Part shown: one piece after another, positions 13,701-24,821 of the stretch
Numbering within the stretch: position 1 is the first letter of the stretch
Layout of the letters: each line of letters opens with the position of its first letter
Origin: Blasia pusilla
Taxonomy: Eukaryota > Marchantiophyta > Marchantiopsida > Blasiales
DNA: 64,000 bases
Assembly (NCBI GenBank): GCA_050084515.1
Contig: CM114273.1
Coordinates: 37,138,001-37,202,000, forward strand
Direction: 5' to 3'
Position numbers and translations under genes: made by a program
Notes under the pieces: generated by a model
What the model saw: the letters and a program-made list of their open reading frames with translations, nothing else
What the model was told of the DNA's origin: nothing
The model's database searches: none

Positions 13701-16700
13701 AACAGAGTTACTATCTCAACCTTCAGTTCCATGGCCTTTTCAAAACTTTGAAGGTTATTATATTGATCATACTTTTGTATCAACACATCCTCCTCGAGTT
13801 TCTCTTGTAGCCTGCCATGTGACAGGCACCCAGAAGACTCAGCTTCTAGATTGAAAAAAATCACCAAGAACTGTGAAGAAATATGAACTTCCTATCATAT
13901 TTCTTCACATGATGTCAAGACACTAGCATACACCCACGAAGTTGAGGACTGTTTGACCTTAATTCTACCGTGGGATTTCAGCTCTTTCTGCAGTTCACCC
14001 CTCACTCCATTACAGTCCTAGTTCTCTTCTTCTCTCAATGGCATTTTTGTTGACAGGTTTCTTCCCATTCCTTTTCTATACATGAGTGATTTCTGCTCTT
14101 CTGAATGTTAAGGAAGACCCTTCACCTGACACAAAGAATTGGCTTCTTGTCACCATCAACAAGCTTCACAGTCTCTGATCCATAGTCAACTGTCCATTTA
14201 GAAGTCACTCCTGAGGCTACAATATGAATAGCACACAAGAGAGGTGGTACGTCTTTATACTTCTCGCCCTCCTGGAAAGGACAGACAGAAAACTTGAATT
14301 CTTTCCACATATACCTCTAAAATGCAGCAGGATTTGGAACTGAAGTAGCAGGTTTAATCCAATGCTCAGATAAATGGAAACTGACCAATGCTTACCAAAG
14401 AGAATTCAAATGTGTACATTCCTTGTAACACCAGTTGACTGGCGGCAGAAGAACTAATATCAAAGGCATAGAGCCCTTTCACTGCAGTGCCTCCAGCCTT
14501 GGACACAATGCTACGGGGAGTCATTTTACACACCAACTTCCTGTGCTGGTCATGTCCATGAGAAGAAGCTCCACTAACAACAGATGATACTCTTCTTTTG
14601 CGGCAAACACCACCAGTACATTTACAATGGCTCACAACCAGTTTCATGTTCAAAGGTTCTACAACTATCATGCCTTGCTTATGTGACGGCCCTGAACCTT
14701 TCTTGGGCCGTGCAACAACCACCACCTCTGAGGGAAGAGTAAACCCAGCCTCAAATCTACTGCCGCTTCTAGGAAACACCTGCATTGACAAACCCTTAGA
14801 CTTTATCATGAAATGTCAAGCCCTCAAATGCACAACTAGATGTCTACACAAATCTCAAATATACCACCAATAGTAAATTCCTCCAAACTGGAATGACTGG
14901 TGAACTCATGGGCTTGCAGTAAACTACAAAATTTATCAGGAGTTTGTTACTGCATACATTGTCCAATTAGAAAGGAAGAAAAGAGTTAGAAGTCCTAACT
15001 AGACTTCTACAGCTAGGAAGATATCTAGTGAAGAATGCTCTTGAAACCCAAGTTACTGACCAATAAACATATTTCTTTACGCCAAAAGGAGGACAGAGTG
15101 ATAAATTAAACTGTAAGCCAGGAGATTACGACTTTCTTTATGAGTTTATAGAAACGGCTCATCTCCAGGACAAGTCTCTGCTAGAGTTTCATTCAGAGAG
15201 GGGACCAGCACTGCATAGTTACCTCTTGCAATTCTAGCTTCTTAATTTCATCTTCAGTCAAGATTTCAAGTTCTCCAGCAGACTTGTTTGAGTATTCCTC
15301 CACTTTCTTTTTCCACACAGTCTCATCTAATCGCTGGCACTGCACATGATATTCCAGATCGGCATAGACATCAGTCAGACTGCTGGGAGAAGATTCGAGT
15401 TGAACAGAGATGAGACGTTTAACTGAACATAACAAAAATTACTTATATCCATGATGTTTCACTTATGCAACATGTATAGTGTTTTTATCTGCAAAAAGTC
15501 TTCACCTGCCCGAGAACTATCTTAGTAAAGGAACTCGAGAGCCACATGTTTAGGTTTGTCAGTAAGACACTCCACATACCTTCAAAGAGTTCAGTAACCC
15601 AGCTGGAAACCATTGTGATTTCCTTATATCAAAGCAGTAATTTTGATCATCAATCTTCGTCAATTTACAACCATCTGCTTCATGAACATCTATAGACCTG
15701 AAAGTCAACCATGGATCGGTCATTCACTCACATTACAGGCCACTCCTTACATAGATCTATAGTGAGGACATCTCCCTCCCACAGGAGTCATGGAAGGGTC
15801 ATTCTAAACATTTGTGCTACACTGTTCAGTTTAAACAGGCAATCTGACACTTCAAAGGAAATTTCCAATCGAGATTCACTCTGTTTTTTATTAGCATGGA
15901 AAAAAGAGTGTGTTTTCTTTTATCAAGAGAAAAATAGGAGAGAATGATTGGAAGATTCACAAAGTGAACACGCTTGTACCTACCAGCACGTTTAGAGTGA
16001 AATGAAATAAAATTATAGCTTCTGATAATTACCTGTAAAGAACTCTCACATCCTCTGCACATATATCAAAAGCTGAGTCAGCAATTATGTGTCGACCATC
16101 TAAGATCAAAGAGTATGATAATACTGAAACACCCAAAAATACCCAAATAAATCTGAGAATCTTGCAGAGGGTGGACATCTAACTTCACACCATCTAATAA
16201 CTTCACACCAAAACTTGAGAGCCCACAAATAAGTACGTACACACCTTCACCATCATCACATAGCTCGTGGAAGAAGTACTCCAGAGTACCATACAGGTCA
16301 CTCTTCAACCCATGTGCCCCTTTCTGCAGTCTTATCCTTATTGGATCCGAATCATGAATTTCCCATATACCAGAAGAGTCTTTCATGCGTTTGAAAAATA
16401 ATATAACTGTAAAGAAACCAAAAAAATGAGTCTCACCGAAGATCTACCTTCAGAGAGATAGCTCTCTTCAATGCATCACTAGTGAACGTGTAGGTAAGTG
16501 AAACAATTGTATTCTATATTCACTTATTTGACTGGTTTACTTTCTGAACAGCCATGACGAAAAAGAGAAAATGGCACCAACAGTCAAGTCGGTGAAGAAC
16601 CACACCTGCCTTGGTAGTCCCAAGCTCCTCTCGAATTGGATTCTCGAAAACATACGTCGCATTTTCAAGAAAGGTGAACTCCGTGTCATGATCTCTGTGC

Positions 16701-19700
16701 ATTTTGCTTAACCATTTCATGAAGGATTCAGTAAGTTGGCCTGGTGACATGCCGCTAGGGTCCCCCTCTCGCTGCTTGACATTCACAGTAACTCCTGATT
16801 ACACATGTGAACTCATTGATGTCAAGTCTGCGACAAGACAATGCAAGAGTACGAAACAAGACAAAAGGCAAACTAGGAAGTTGATGAACCAATCAAAGTC
16901 AGCCAGTGCTTCATATGATGCGTGTGTTATTTGGTAGGCTAATCCACCTGCTGCAGACGTTCCAGCCAGATCTGCAGAACCCATATTCCTTAGAGCAACA
17001 GTAAATGGATGATCTCTGTCAAGTTCAGTCTGCAAGCAGCTTTAAAACATCAGTTAAACCCGTAGACACTTTTTTTCATAAGAGTGCTACACAGAACAAT
17101 CACTGGCAACCACTCACTCAAATGAATTCACAACCATCCTAACATGTTACCTTAGATTGATTTGGTTGGAACCCAGCATCCAAATCTGCAAAACATGAAT
17201 CAATCAATGCTTGAGCACTATTGACATTGAGCATCTTAATCCCAAATGTTCCATTTGACACCTGCTTCTTCAAATTATGTGAGAAAGGCCAATTTCAAAT
17301 CTTCATTTTCCTTGCACAGAAGAATGAATTCACTATCCCACTAACAGATCTAAGGGCAGAAGAATGAGTCAACTATCCTACCAGCAGATCTAAAGTCAGA
17401 AGAATGAGTCCACTATACCACTAATAGACCTAAGGGCAGAATAATGATTCCACTATCCCACTAATGTAGTTTTCTTTCGCATACTAGTTCTTTTGATAGA
17501 TGCTTATATCTGCCATTCATTTGACTAATCTCACATCAAACCCAATAGATGTTGGGAGAATCTGACATACTTGAAGAAGGCCATGGCAGACAGTGAGAAA
17601 CTGATTCAGAGTTCTAAATCATCCACATATACATGATCAGGGGCCACTTAATCTTCCTTGTCATCATGTGCAAGAACTAACTAGTAATATCCACTTTCTC
17701 TTCAAACACTTTTACCAAGTTATTTAAAGATACCCCCCCTTAGTTGTCAAGGTATCCAATTCCATCAGGTAGAAAGGAAAGAAAGTGTATTTACAGATCA
17801 CCTGGAAACTGTGACAGAGACTCTACTCATTATCAAGTAGTGCCTACCATTGCCTTGTAACTATAGAACTTGCACCTCGGTTAGACAGTACTTGAGACTG
17901 GGATGGGTGCACAGGGAAGAAAAAAGGAAGAAGCTACCCCTGTAGTGAGTGCCAACCATATAGAGTATTGATGCGGAGCTTCCAGTATGAACAGAGAAAC
18001 TATTCACTACAGTATATAGCTTACCTGATTTGTATCCCAAATGCACACTGCTTACCAGTGCAGGAGGTTTGGGCAGAGAATCTAAATTACTAAAAGTGAC
18101 GACAAATTCTGGCAGTATCAGCATTGCCATTTCAGCATAGATTATTGCTCTGTGTGTTGTATATTTCGCACAAATGACCGGGTAGTGACTAGAGGCTTCA
18201 TTCCCATCATCACATAAGATGCAATATGTTGTAAAACATAGTAACTTGGAGTTTACTATAGTGAAAAGTAACTGATAGAATTACTATAGTAACTTAGTGT
18301 TTTACCACAGTAAATAGTAATTTCTTGTTACCATAGAGTTACCTCAGTAATTCTGAGAATTACTATGGGCGGCAGGCCCTAACCCTAAAAACCCTAAAAC
18401 TTAGAAACTCATTCTCTTGGCTGTATATAACCCTCTGAGGGTGCCCTGCGAATTTACATTCTCTTACACCTTTCTGGACACAACTCTCTGAGCTGAGGAG
18501 CTGATTGAGAAGCACTGAGTGTGCTTTGCTTACCTGAGTGGATTGTGCTTCTGACCTTAGTAGTTCAGTGTGCTAAGCACTGAGTGTGCTGCTGCTTACA
18601 GACTGAGAGGTCTGCTGACTTGAGGAGTTCAGTGAGTCTTGTGATACAAGGTGTATAGTAGTACTAACCTGAGTGGTTGCTATTGAGATGTCTACTGCTG
18701 CTAACCTGAGTGGTTGCTATTGCACTAAGTGTGCTTGAGAATGCAAGGTGATCTGGTGATGCAGGTTGTCTAGCTCTTTCCTCTACAATCTAACCTGAGT
18801 GGTTGCTATTGCACTAAGTGTGCTTGTAATAGCTAGGTTGTAGAGAATCTAGATTACTAAAAGTGACGACAAGTTCTGGCAGTATCAGCATTGCCATTTC
18901 AGCATAGATTATTGCTCTGTGTGTTGTATATTTCGCACAAATGACCGGGTAGTGACTAGAGGCTTCATTCCCATCATCACATAAGATGCAATACTTTGAA
19001 CGTAATGTCATCATGGTTTTCACACTCATGAAGTAGTAGCCTTGTAACCCAATACCCCACGCCCTGGTTCAACACCACAGTCCAGGAAGTTCAGTCATCT
19101 GTCCTAGGTAATGATCTCCAACTTCATTACTTCTTACACCATCGTGTGATGGTTAGAGATCATTACCAAGGGAAGATCACTTCATACATCAGCTCTGCCC
19201 TTGGTAAATGCTAGTCTAATGTCATCATGGCTGGGATCTATCGACCATAAGCCCAGCCCATGTATATATGTATATATATACCCATATCGATCCAAAAATT
19301 GAGAGGACTTTTGAAATGATTCACGAAGGTTTTCTTGTCTATGATCAAATGCATTGAACCTGTTGGGAGAAAAGAGCAGATTCGAGAAAGACAAACTCGT
19401 AAAGTGCTTGTGAATAATGTATGACTTACCAACATAAGCTCTGACTCGTTTCGCCCATTTCTGTTTCACGCCTAGAATCTTCTCCTTTTTGAGATTCACC
19501 TCCATGAATGGAAATGACCCCTGCAATAAGGATGTGAGTAAGATACTCATTAGCTTTATGGACTGCCAATCTGTGACGAAAAAATTAGTGGTAGTGCAGG
19601 TAAGCAATGACGAAGAATCAAGAAAATGGATGCAGAAATATATGCATCTACACAGATATCACTGCCTTTCTCTCCACAAACTGTAAGTTCAGTCAATTTG

Positions 19701-22700
19701 CTGAAGGCATAGGGTTCAGATGAGCTTGCCCACTTAGATTCTGGGAGAAGTCTACCAAGCCAACGTATGACAACACGATGCAGCGTTTCAAATGTTTGAG
19801 ATAACTCCCCAGCAGGCTTCAGTTTTGACATCTCCTCTAGAACAGTATCAAGAGCCTCCTTTCCCTGGAAAGCAAGGATATAGTAGTCAAGTGGGGCCCA
19901 AGGTCACAAATATTGGAAACTGTAATGAGGCAAATGAGATGCCCTCACCCTTTCGTTGGGGTAGTATTGACAAGTGATACGCGCATTGGCTTGATCAGTA
20001 GCTTCATTGGTGGGTCTTGCAGAACTATTGATTCCTACGCAGAAAAATCACAACACAGCGAAGGTATCACGACAATTAGTAGGATTATTGTGAAGCCTCC
20101 AAAAAAAGCCATGAGATGCGTGAACTTGCAAATGTACTGAAAACTACGATTCATCTTAGATATGTATCTGACGAGTTCAAGGCAGTGAGGGCATTAAGGA
20201 ACCAGACACTCACCATGAGATGCCTTCTGCAAGCGGAGGAAAAAAACAAAAGGTTCTCCATTACACGTATGTTTGTTTGCAACTGCAATGTCACAATCAA
20301 CTACCTCCACCAAATCTTTCCCATTTACCTGACGAAATGTCACACCACAGGTTACATTCCATGATATCTCCGATTGCCATGAGATCCCAACTGCATTGAC
20401 CAGGTAGCCTTGCAAGCATGAGGCAGTAGCACTGCCTGGGTTCAATCCCAAAACAAATAAACACTAATACTCATCCGTTTTAACAGCTGTATAAACAAGT
20501 ACATTCCTGGAAGGATCATGCAGTGCCAATCTACGGATCCAATCCCAAGACTATCCACATGCATTGAACAGAGAAGAGGGGAATATTCATCGGAATTACC
20601 ATGAAAGTGACTGGGGTTACGGTTTTGGAATCCTGGTTGTCACTCTGGATGTAAGGAAAGTAAATGTCTTTCAGCAGATGCATCACTGTATTGATCTTCC
20701 AATATTGTTCATCCTTCAAACCATGCTGGGGGTTGAGCTTGGTTATTTGAACCTGCATACATTAAACCAAAAACAAGAAGGTCAGTGGCATCTTGGACAA
20801 CCTCTAAGCTAGAGACTTAAGCTATGCAACAATGGCCTGGAGTTAAAAGATTGCAAGAGTGTAATGCCGCAGTGAATATCTACCTTAGTGAAACTACCAT
20901 GAGGAGCCAATTCCTGCTCTTCCTTTGTCATGTCTCGAAATTCACCATAAGTCTACACAAATCACAACATCTCTTATCCATCAGCAGTCTTCGTCACTGT
21001 TTTTCATTCAACTGCCATACTGTATTAATATGACTCGAAGCAAAACTTCCAGATGACCACTAAATGTACGTCAGCTCCTTTTCTCACTTCAGCATTCCTA
21101 GAAAATGTAAACAATATACATTGAAGAGTAGAGGCCCACACAGATTTCATTCAATTGAGATTCACATCAACATTCATGGAGAATTCAGAAAGCACGCTTA
21201 GCCCACAGACGTTGATTATGCCAACATAGTCTTACCCGCCAGACTCCCTGCTCACGATTTCCTTTATGCTTCTGTACAAGGGATTGTCGCTCAAGTTGCA
21301 AAGAAACAACTTTCTTTGATACTTTTGTCTTCGAATAAACAGTTACACACCTGCAATCACATCCACCATTGCAATGTAGGGACCTTTTCCGCCTACAGAA
21401 ATACCATCAACTACTACTGCACAGCTAGCTTGTGGACCTTGACGATACAAAAGTGCTCTCAACCACCATAAGTGATTAAGGACTTTGCGGATTCTTCAGA
21501 TGGTATATCTTGCCCTTCACGAATTCCCTCTGAAAGAACTTCAGAACACCATGACCCTGTCGACCTAGTTCTGGAATCTCTCCATCTAAAATAAGGCATA
21601 TTGAACCGAACTCTCATTCCTTTCTTCAGAACTGAACTACATCTCGTCACCATGGCAACAATGATTCCTCTAAAGCCATACTCTTAAAATGATTCTCTAT
21701 GTCCATTCCTAGAACACCTAGTGCATTATGATGACTGATCAATCACTTTCAACGTTGTTTCATAATTCTCACCCTCCAAGGTGCAAGGCTGCTGCAACTC
21801 CCCCAGCACCATACTTTCCAAGATACGGCTGTACACATCACAGTTCCTATAATGTCAGCTGCTCCCCATTGAGGGAAGCCAATCCATCTCAGAGAAAGCT
21901 GTAGGCAAAGCAGGTATTGAGCATAATTTTGGGTCACTTGAGAACCCTGGTCGACCTAAACAAGCAGCAGACAACACAGCACAGGATATTAAGCTGATTC
22001 AAATCTAAACTCCAGAGAGTGATTCTGAGACAAACGGGGAACTAACCTTCAGATAGGGAGGCTTCCCACCAACACCCTTATGATGAACATCGCGATGGGT
22101 GGACCCACCAACAGTACCCCTGGGCACACTCGAAACCAGAGCAGGTACTTCGTTCACAATCTTGAGTGACCACCTCCGAACCAGGAAGCTGTTGCAATGA
22201 AAACAAGTACTCTATTGAAGCTATCACATTTACCTACCAATTCGCTATGCAGTTCTCTTCACTGCTGTCCATGCCTTGACCAGTGTCAGTGATGGTGATG
22301 TTGTCGCAACCCAATTGCACACTCACAACTCGCCTTTCACCTTTCTCTCTGAGGTTTCCCCAAACCGCTTGAAGTGCGTTATCCTATACCCACATACCAG
22401 CCATCCAAGCACCATCAGGTCAGTAAGTCTCATGCCAGAATTCCATTCTGGAACATTGCAAGATTGTGTACCCAATAACAGTGGAGCCCATAAGCAGTCG
22501 GAAATTCAGTGATGCAGAGTAAACACGATGGCCAAGTGCTGTATTCCAATGGATACAGACACAGAGGCGAAGGAATAGGGAGAGAAATGCTGAATCTCAA
22601 ATCACGTTGACACATTGTGATGAATGTCTTAACACATGAGTACATATACCAGGACACTTGCCCCACAGCAGTCCCAACCTACAAAGCACTCTGTACCATT

Positions 22701-23722
22701 CTAGAAAATTCAGTTCAGCCCTGCCTCACTTGGACAAACCGATCGGCATCCAGCCCTACCATTCGAGTTGGCAGCTCCAATGATCTACAGTGTCATATCC
22801 TTAACTGATCCGACATAGCAGTCTGTTCCACTGAGGACAATTCAGTGCATCCCTGCCTACATTGGAGCTCGTCTGCCTGCATCCTCCTACAACTTGAGTT
22901 GGCAGGTCGACTGACGTGCAGGATCATACACATGATGGAACAAGCTTCGTTCTGAGAACTTGGACTTAGCAGTGACATGTATATGCCTACGACAATGGCT
23001 TCGTACACGACAGGGTGCTCCACTCTGCACTCAAGGGAAGAACTCGTACCACTTGATCGGCTAATGCAGTTACTATTGTGTAACCCTGTGGCAGCGAGGC
23101 AAGCATCTCTGGCTTCGGAGTGACGTTCCACAGGTTCTGCAGCACAGCCAAAACGTTCCATGGAGTTAATCTCTCGCTTGCAGATCAACTGTTTTGCCTG
23201 TTTAGATTATCGATTGCTTGCAGACGTGAAGTCATGTCTTTGGAGTGTGCTGGTTGCTTCTTTCACCTCGTCATTGTGAACCGTGTCGGGATGGCCGTCT
23301 ATGAGTAGGACTCGATCCGATGACTTCGTTCGGGCAATTGCTGTCAAAGATGAAAAGTCGAGTTCGTCACCATTGAACGTCTCCAGCTTCAACTCCGCAT
23401 CCCATACGACTTCTCTGAGAAGGCTGGTCTTGTTCTTGCGAGGTCTGGCGGTGCGAGCTAAATCCAGGACTGCCTCCATGGACTTGATGACGGCGAAGTC
23501 CAGCTCCACTTCGACGGAGGTTTTGTTGGGCAGTAGGACGGTGAGTTTCAATTGGTTGAAGTACTTGAGCTTTTTCTTCGCCGCTTCTGAAGCTTCCTGC
23601 ACTGGCCTCTTTCCTCCTCGTTGATAGTGCTGCACTGGATTCGGAGAAGTGGGTTTTGGAGTATGTGATGCCGAACTCATAGTCTTCGCGCATTCCTCGT
23701 TCGGCGACTTCGGATGAACCAT
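5136..23722 (-). CDS. GMI1: GMI1/SMCHD1-like GHKL-ATPase and SMC-hinge protein, about 36 exons
   Basis: Family role (known): nuclear proteins with an N-terminal GHKL ATPase and a C-terminal SMC hinge; plant GMI1 acts in DNA repair by homologous recombination, animal SMCHD1 in chromatin silencing. Seen here: start at 23722 (MVHPKSPNEE) and stop at 5136. Coding exons in transcript order: 23722-23267, 23136-23050, 22383-22238, 22188-22047, 21828-21773, 21350-21236, 20952-20884, 20752-20600, 20328-20214, 20034-19949, 19864-19652, 19520-19430, 17185-17151, 17029-16948, 16794-16606, 16406-16245, 16054-16033, 15697-15580, ~15421-15223, 14779-14396, 14271-14126, 13811-13619, ~13380-13307, 13155-13037, 12856-12758, 11997-11956, 11738-11663, 11449-11385, 11188-10937, ~10312-10140, ~9984-8541, 7788-7716, 6855-6567, 6291-6100, 6001-5636, 5514-5136. 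Phases match at almost all joins. Uncertain: the acceptor of exon 4, the end of exon 11, and the joins 18/19, 22/23, 29/30 and 30/31. Length is about 2,300 codons, longer than Arabidopsis GMI1 as I remember it (about 1,600). No disabling frameshift was seen, so it is probably functional. Confidence 0.88.
8541..9984 (-). other. Largest exon: ~480-residue beta-rich region between ATPase and hinge
   Basis: The exon ends at a clear donor (GAG|GTAAAC, phase 0) that joins exon 32 (DAEKQIQF). The 5' boundary is unsure: an acceptor at 9984 needs phase 2, while acceptors a little downstream (before CTTTTTAAC or before ATTGAAGTG) give phase 0. The translation has repeated patterns such as VGSYMVSLTNTS, VGNYEVVIQLDPS and AGVYVMEFFLTG, typical of stacked immunoglobulin-like beta domains. 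SMCHD1 has a long repeat region in this position. I do not recall an equal stretch in Arabidopsis GMI1, so the extra length of this protein probably lies here. Confidence 0.7.
12205..12600 (-). mobile_element. LINE tail fragment in an intron of the GMI1-like gene
   Basis: Read on the minus strand it encodes RSCTFCISGLIDDEHHYLFHC, a C-x2-C...H...C tail typical of non-LTR elements, then LDFPDLFTHLALKVSEF, MARQTQIQIAKF and a 3' stretch containing 'ccctgtggg' and 'aaatctattcattcattc'. The second half matches 25404-25660 along its length. It fills most of the 760-bp intron between exons 25 and 26, in the same orientation as the host gene. Frameshifts after 'YVKTRE' show it is dead. Confidence 0.72.
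17317..17466. repeat. 40-bp tandem repeat, 3.75 copies
   Basis: Units start cagaagaatga at 17317, 17357 and 17397, and a partial cagaataatga at 17437. Each contains 'cactatcccacta' and ends 'gatctaaggg' or close variants. The array lies in intron 12 of the GMI1-like gene, near its acceptor side. Confidence 0.9.
17861..18222 (-). mobile_element. LINE tail fragment, copy B (left part)
   Basis: On the minus strand this encodes VVTFSNLDSLPKPPALVSSV and a HPSLK-like end, clearly related to copies at 3019-3466 and 24821-25331. Its 5' part (18070-18222) is nearly identical to 18842-18994, and the two are separated by a 0.6-kb insert. It sits in intron 12 of the GMI1-like gene. Confidence 0.65.
18070..18994. 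repeat. 153-bp direct repeats flanking the insert
   Basis: Bases 18070-18222 and 18842-18994 match with only a few differences, both running from 'agagaatcta' to 'agatgcaata'. Outside the repeats the left copy continues as LINE-tail sequence on its left, and the right copy continues as LINE-tail sequence on its right. The insert therefore interrupts one original LINE fragment with duplication of 153 bases. Confidence 0.9.
18223..18841. mobile_element. 0.6-kb insert with LTR-like features between direct repeats
   Basis: The segment begins TGTTGTAAAACATAG, has a TATA-like word (ctgtatataacc) near 18420, and contains three copies of 'taacctgagtggttgctatt' at 18664, 18701 and 18790. It has no long reading frame. 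Start sequence, promoter-like element and size suggest a solo LTR, but a CA end with short target duplications was not found. Instead it is flanked by 153-bp direct repeats. Confidence 0.45.
18842..19030 (-). mobile_element. LINE tail fragment, copy B (right part)
   Basis: The minus strand reads RSKYCILCDDGNEASSHYPV, containing the C-x2-C and DDGNE pattern shared with the other copies. This is the upstream portion of the element whose downstream portion lies at 17861-18222. Confidence 0.65.
20600..23136 (-). other. GHKL ATPase and transducer coding exons 2-8
   Basis: Exon 2 gives NLWNVTP and TALADQV; exon 3 continues DNALQAVWGN and DTGQGMDSS, which are the GHKL N-box and the D-x-G-x-G motif. 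Exon 4 ends GGKPPYLK and exon 5 gives PYLGKYGAGG, the glycine-rich ATP lid. Exon 6 gives KTKVSKKVVSLQ, exon 7 APHGSFTK, and exon 8 LLKDIYFPYIQSD. Order and spacing follow Arabidopsis GMI1. The N-box acid is Asp in 'LADQVDN' where SMCHD1 and MORC proteins have Glu in 'AELIDN'. All joins are phase-consistent, except that exon 4 has two phase-equivalent acceptors (CAG at 22188 or GAG 15 bases later). Confidence 0.88.
23267..23722 (-). other. Exon 1: N-terminal region with possible ubiquitin-like fold
   Basis: This single exon encodes 152 residues and ends at a GAG|GTGAAA donor. Residues about 50-145 begin with a hairpin-like strand pair (KLTVLLPNKTSVEVEL) and end in DRVLLIDG. The first part lines up with the plant GMI1 N-terminus, where a 'LLPNGTSV' strand precedes the ATPase. 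SMCHD1 carries an N-terminal ubiquitin-like domain; assigning that fold here is inference. The frame is open upstream to 23905, but the ATG at 23722 begins the more family-like protein. Confidence 0.6.
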
Positions 23723-24108
23723 TGTGAGTACGAGCCTGCTGAGGACAACACCTCCGGGCGATTGCTGCACTGAAATTTGGGAAACTGAGAGCCGGGAATT
23801 ACAGTGGGAAGGAAGGCCTTCAAAGCATCTGCTTAGACCACAAACCCTGAAGGACAAGGGCCCGGAATTATTGATTGAGACCCTCTGCTCCAAAGCACTC
23901 AGCAACGACTCACTTCGTCACAATCTCCCAATTTCCCAAAGAGCCAGCTGGGTCCCTACTAGTACACCTCAGAACAATTGCCACCTTCGGAAATCGGAAG
24001 GCTGAAAGCTCGGATGAGGCAGGCTCTCAGAGCATCAGTTCACTGCCGCATACGATGGAATGTCTCATTCCTAAGGCCCTTGTTCATCCACTACTCGCAT
24101 TGTCCCAA

Positions 24109-24306
24109 TCAGCCGAGTTCCGCAAGCAGTTGGGCCCCTCTCCCTAAAGCGCAGGCCAATTCCATCTCCAGTGCCATCATCAGCACATTACCACTCCATT
24201 CTCTCCAGCTCTCCATCTGTTCGGCTGTCGCTCCACTCCTGAGCAGAGCAGCAATTTTGTCATCACTCAAAGGCGCCAATCCCCTCGACCTATAGCAGAT
24301 AGCCAC
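24109..24306 (-). CDS. Short unassigned open frame upstream of the GMI1-like gene
   Basis: Encodes 65 residues (MAICYRSRGLAPLSDDKIAA...LLAELG) with an amphipathic, protein-like composition. It lies about 390 bases upstream of the GMI1-like start on the same strand. It could be a relic, an exon of an unseen gene, or chance. No family recognised. Confidence 0.2.
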   Translation of the reverse strand: MAICYRSRGLAPLSDDKIAALLRSGATAEQMESWREWSGNVLMMALEMELACALGRGAQLLAELG

Positions 24307-24599
24307 ATCTAGATCTTACAACAAAATTCACAACGTCTCAGTCTTAGCGCCCGATTGGAGTCACCGATCTCCAGAGAAAGAATAAAACTGTGAACGCAAG
24401 GCTCAGCTGGAGAGAGGGCGACCTAAGATCTAAGGTCTGCTGCAGAAGAAAACCTAAGATCTTGTCTGGATAGAAAGAGTGGAGGAACTACCAATCAATC
24501 ATGACTACCTTCATCTCCACAACGCCCACATTTCAGCTCTGCACTACTTTCGTTTGATCTATACTCTTCACGATACAACACTACATGCACGTGTGTGGG

Positions 24600-24637
24600 A
24601 GGCTTTTCTGGGCAGTGTAGACTACCCAGAAAAGCCT
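24600..24637. repeat. Hairpin with 13-bp perfect arms
   Basis: Left arm aggcttttctggg (24600-24612) and right arm cccagaaaagcct (24625-24637), with a 12-base spacer that itself pairs partly. Confidence 0.85.
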
Positions 24638-24773
24638 TATATTACGCACTCCTCTCCCAACTTGGGAAGGCACCTATCGCAGCGACATTCACCGAGTGAC
24701 TGCCAGAGTTCAATTTGTGACAGGAGTCAAGAGTAGTGAGCGATTCAGTTTCAATGAAATCTTGACCTCAAAC

Positions 24774-24775
<2 letters not shown>

Positions 24776-24814
<39 letters not shown>
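24776..24814. repeat. CT dinucleotide microsatellite
   Basis: An uninterrupted CT run of about 39 bases immediately before LINE fragment C. Confidence 0.95.

Positions 24815-24820
<6 letters not shown>

Positions 24821-24821
<1 letters not shown>

Noticed and set aside
16436-16500. Candidate exon (DALKRAISLKVDLR) between exons 15 and 16 of the GMI1-like gene
   Set aside because: No acceptor gives a phase compatible with exon 15 and exon 16, while direct joining of 15 to 16 is in phase.
20395-20450. tRNA-like B box (ggttcaatccc)
   Set aside because: No convincing A box or cloverleaf stems upstream; probably chance.
22430-22560. Short segment ending RLTDLM before DNALQAVW, first taken as exon 2
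   Set aside because: The true exon 2 was found at 23136-23050 (NLWNVTP...LADQV), with canonical sites, correct phase and better family match.
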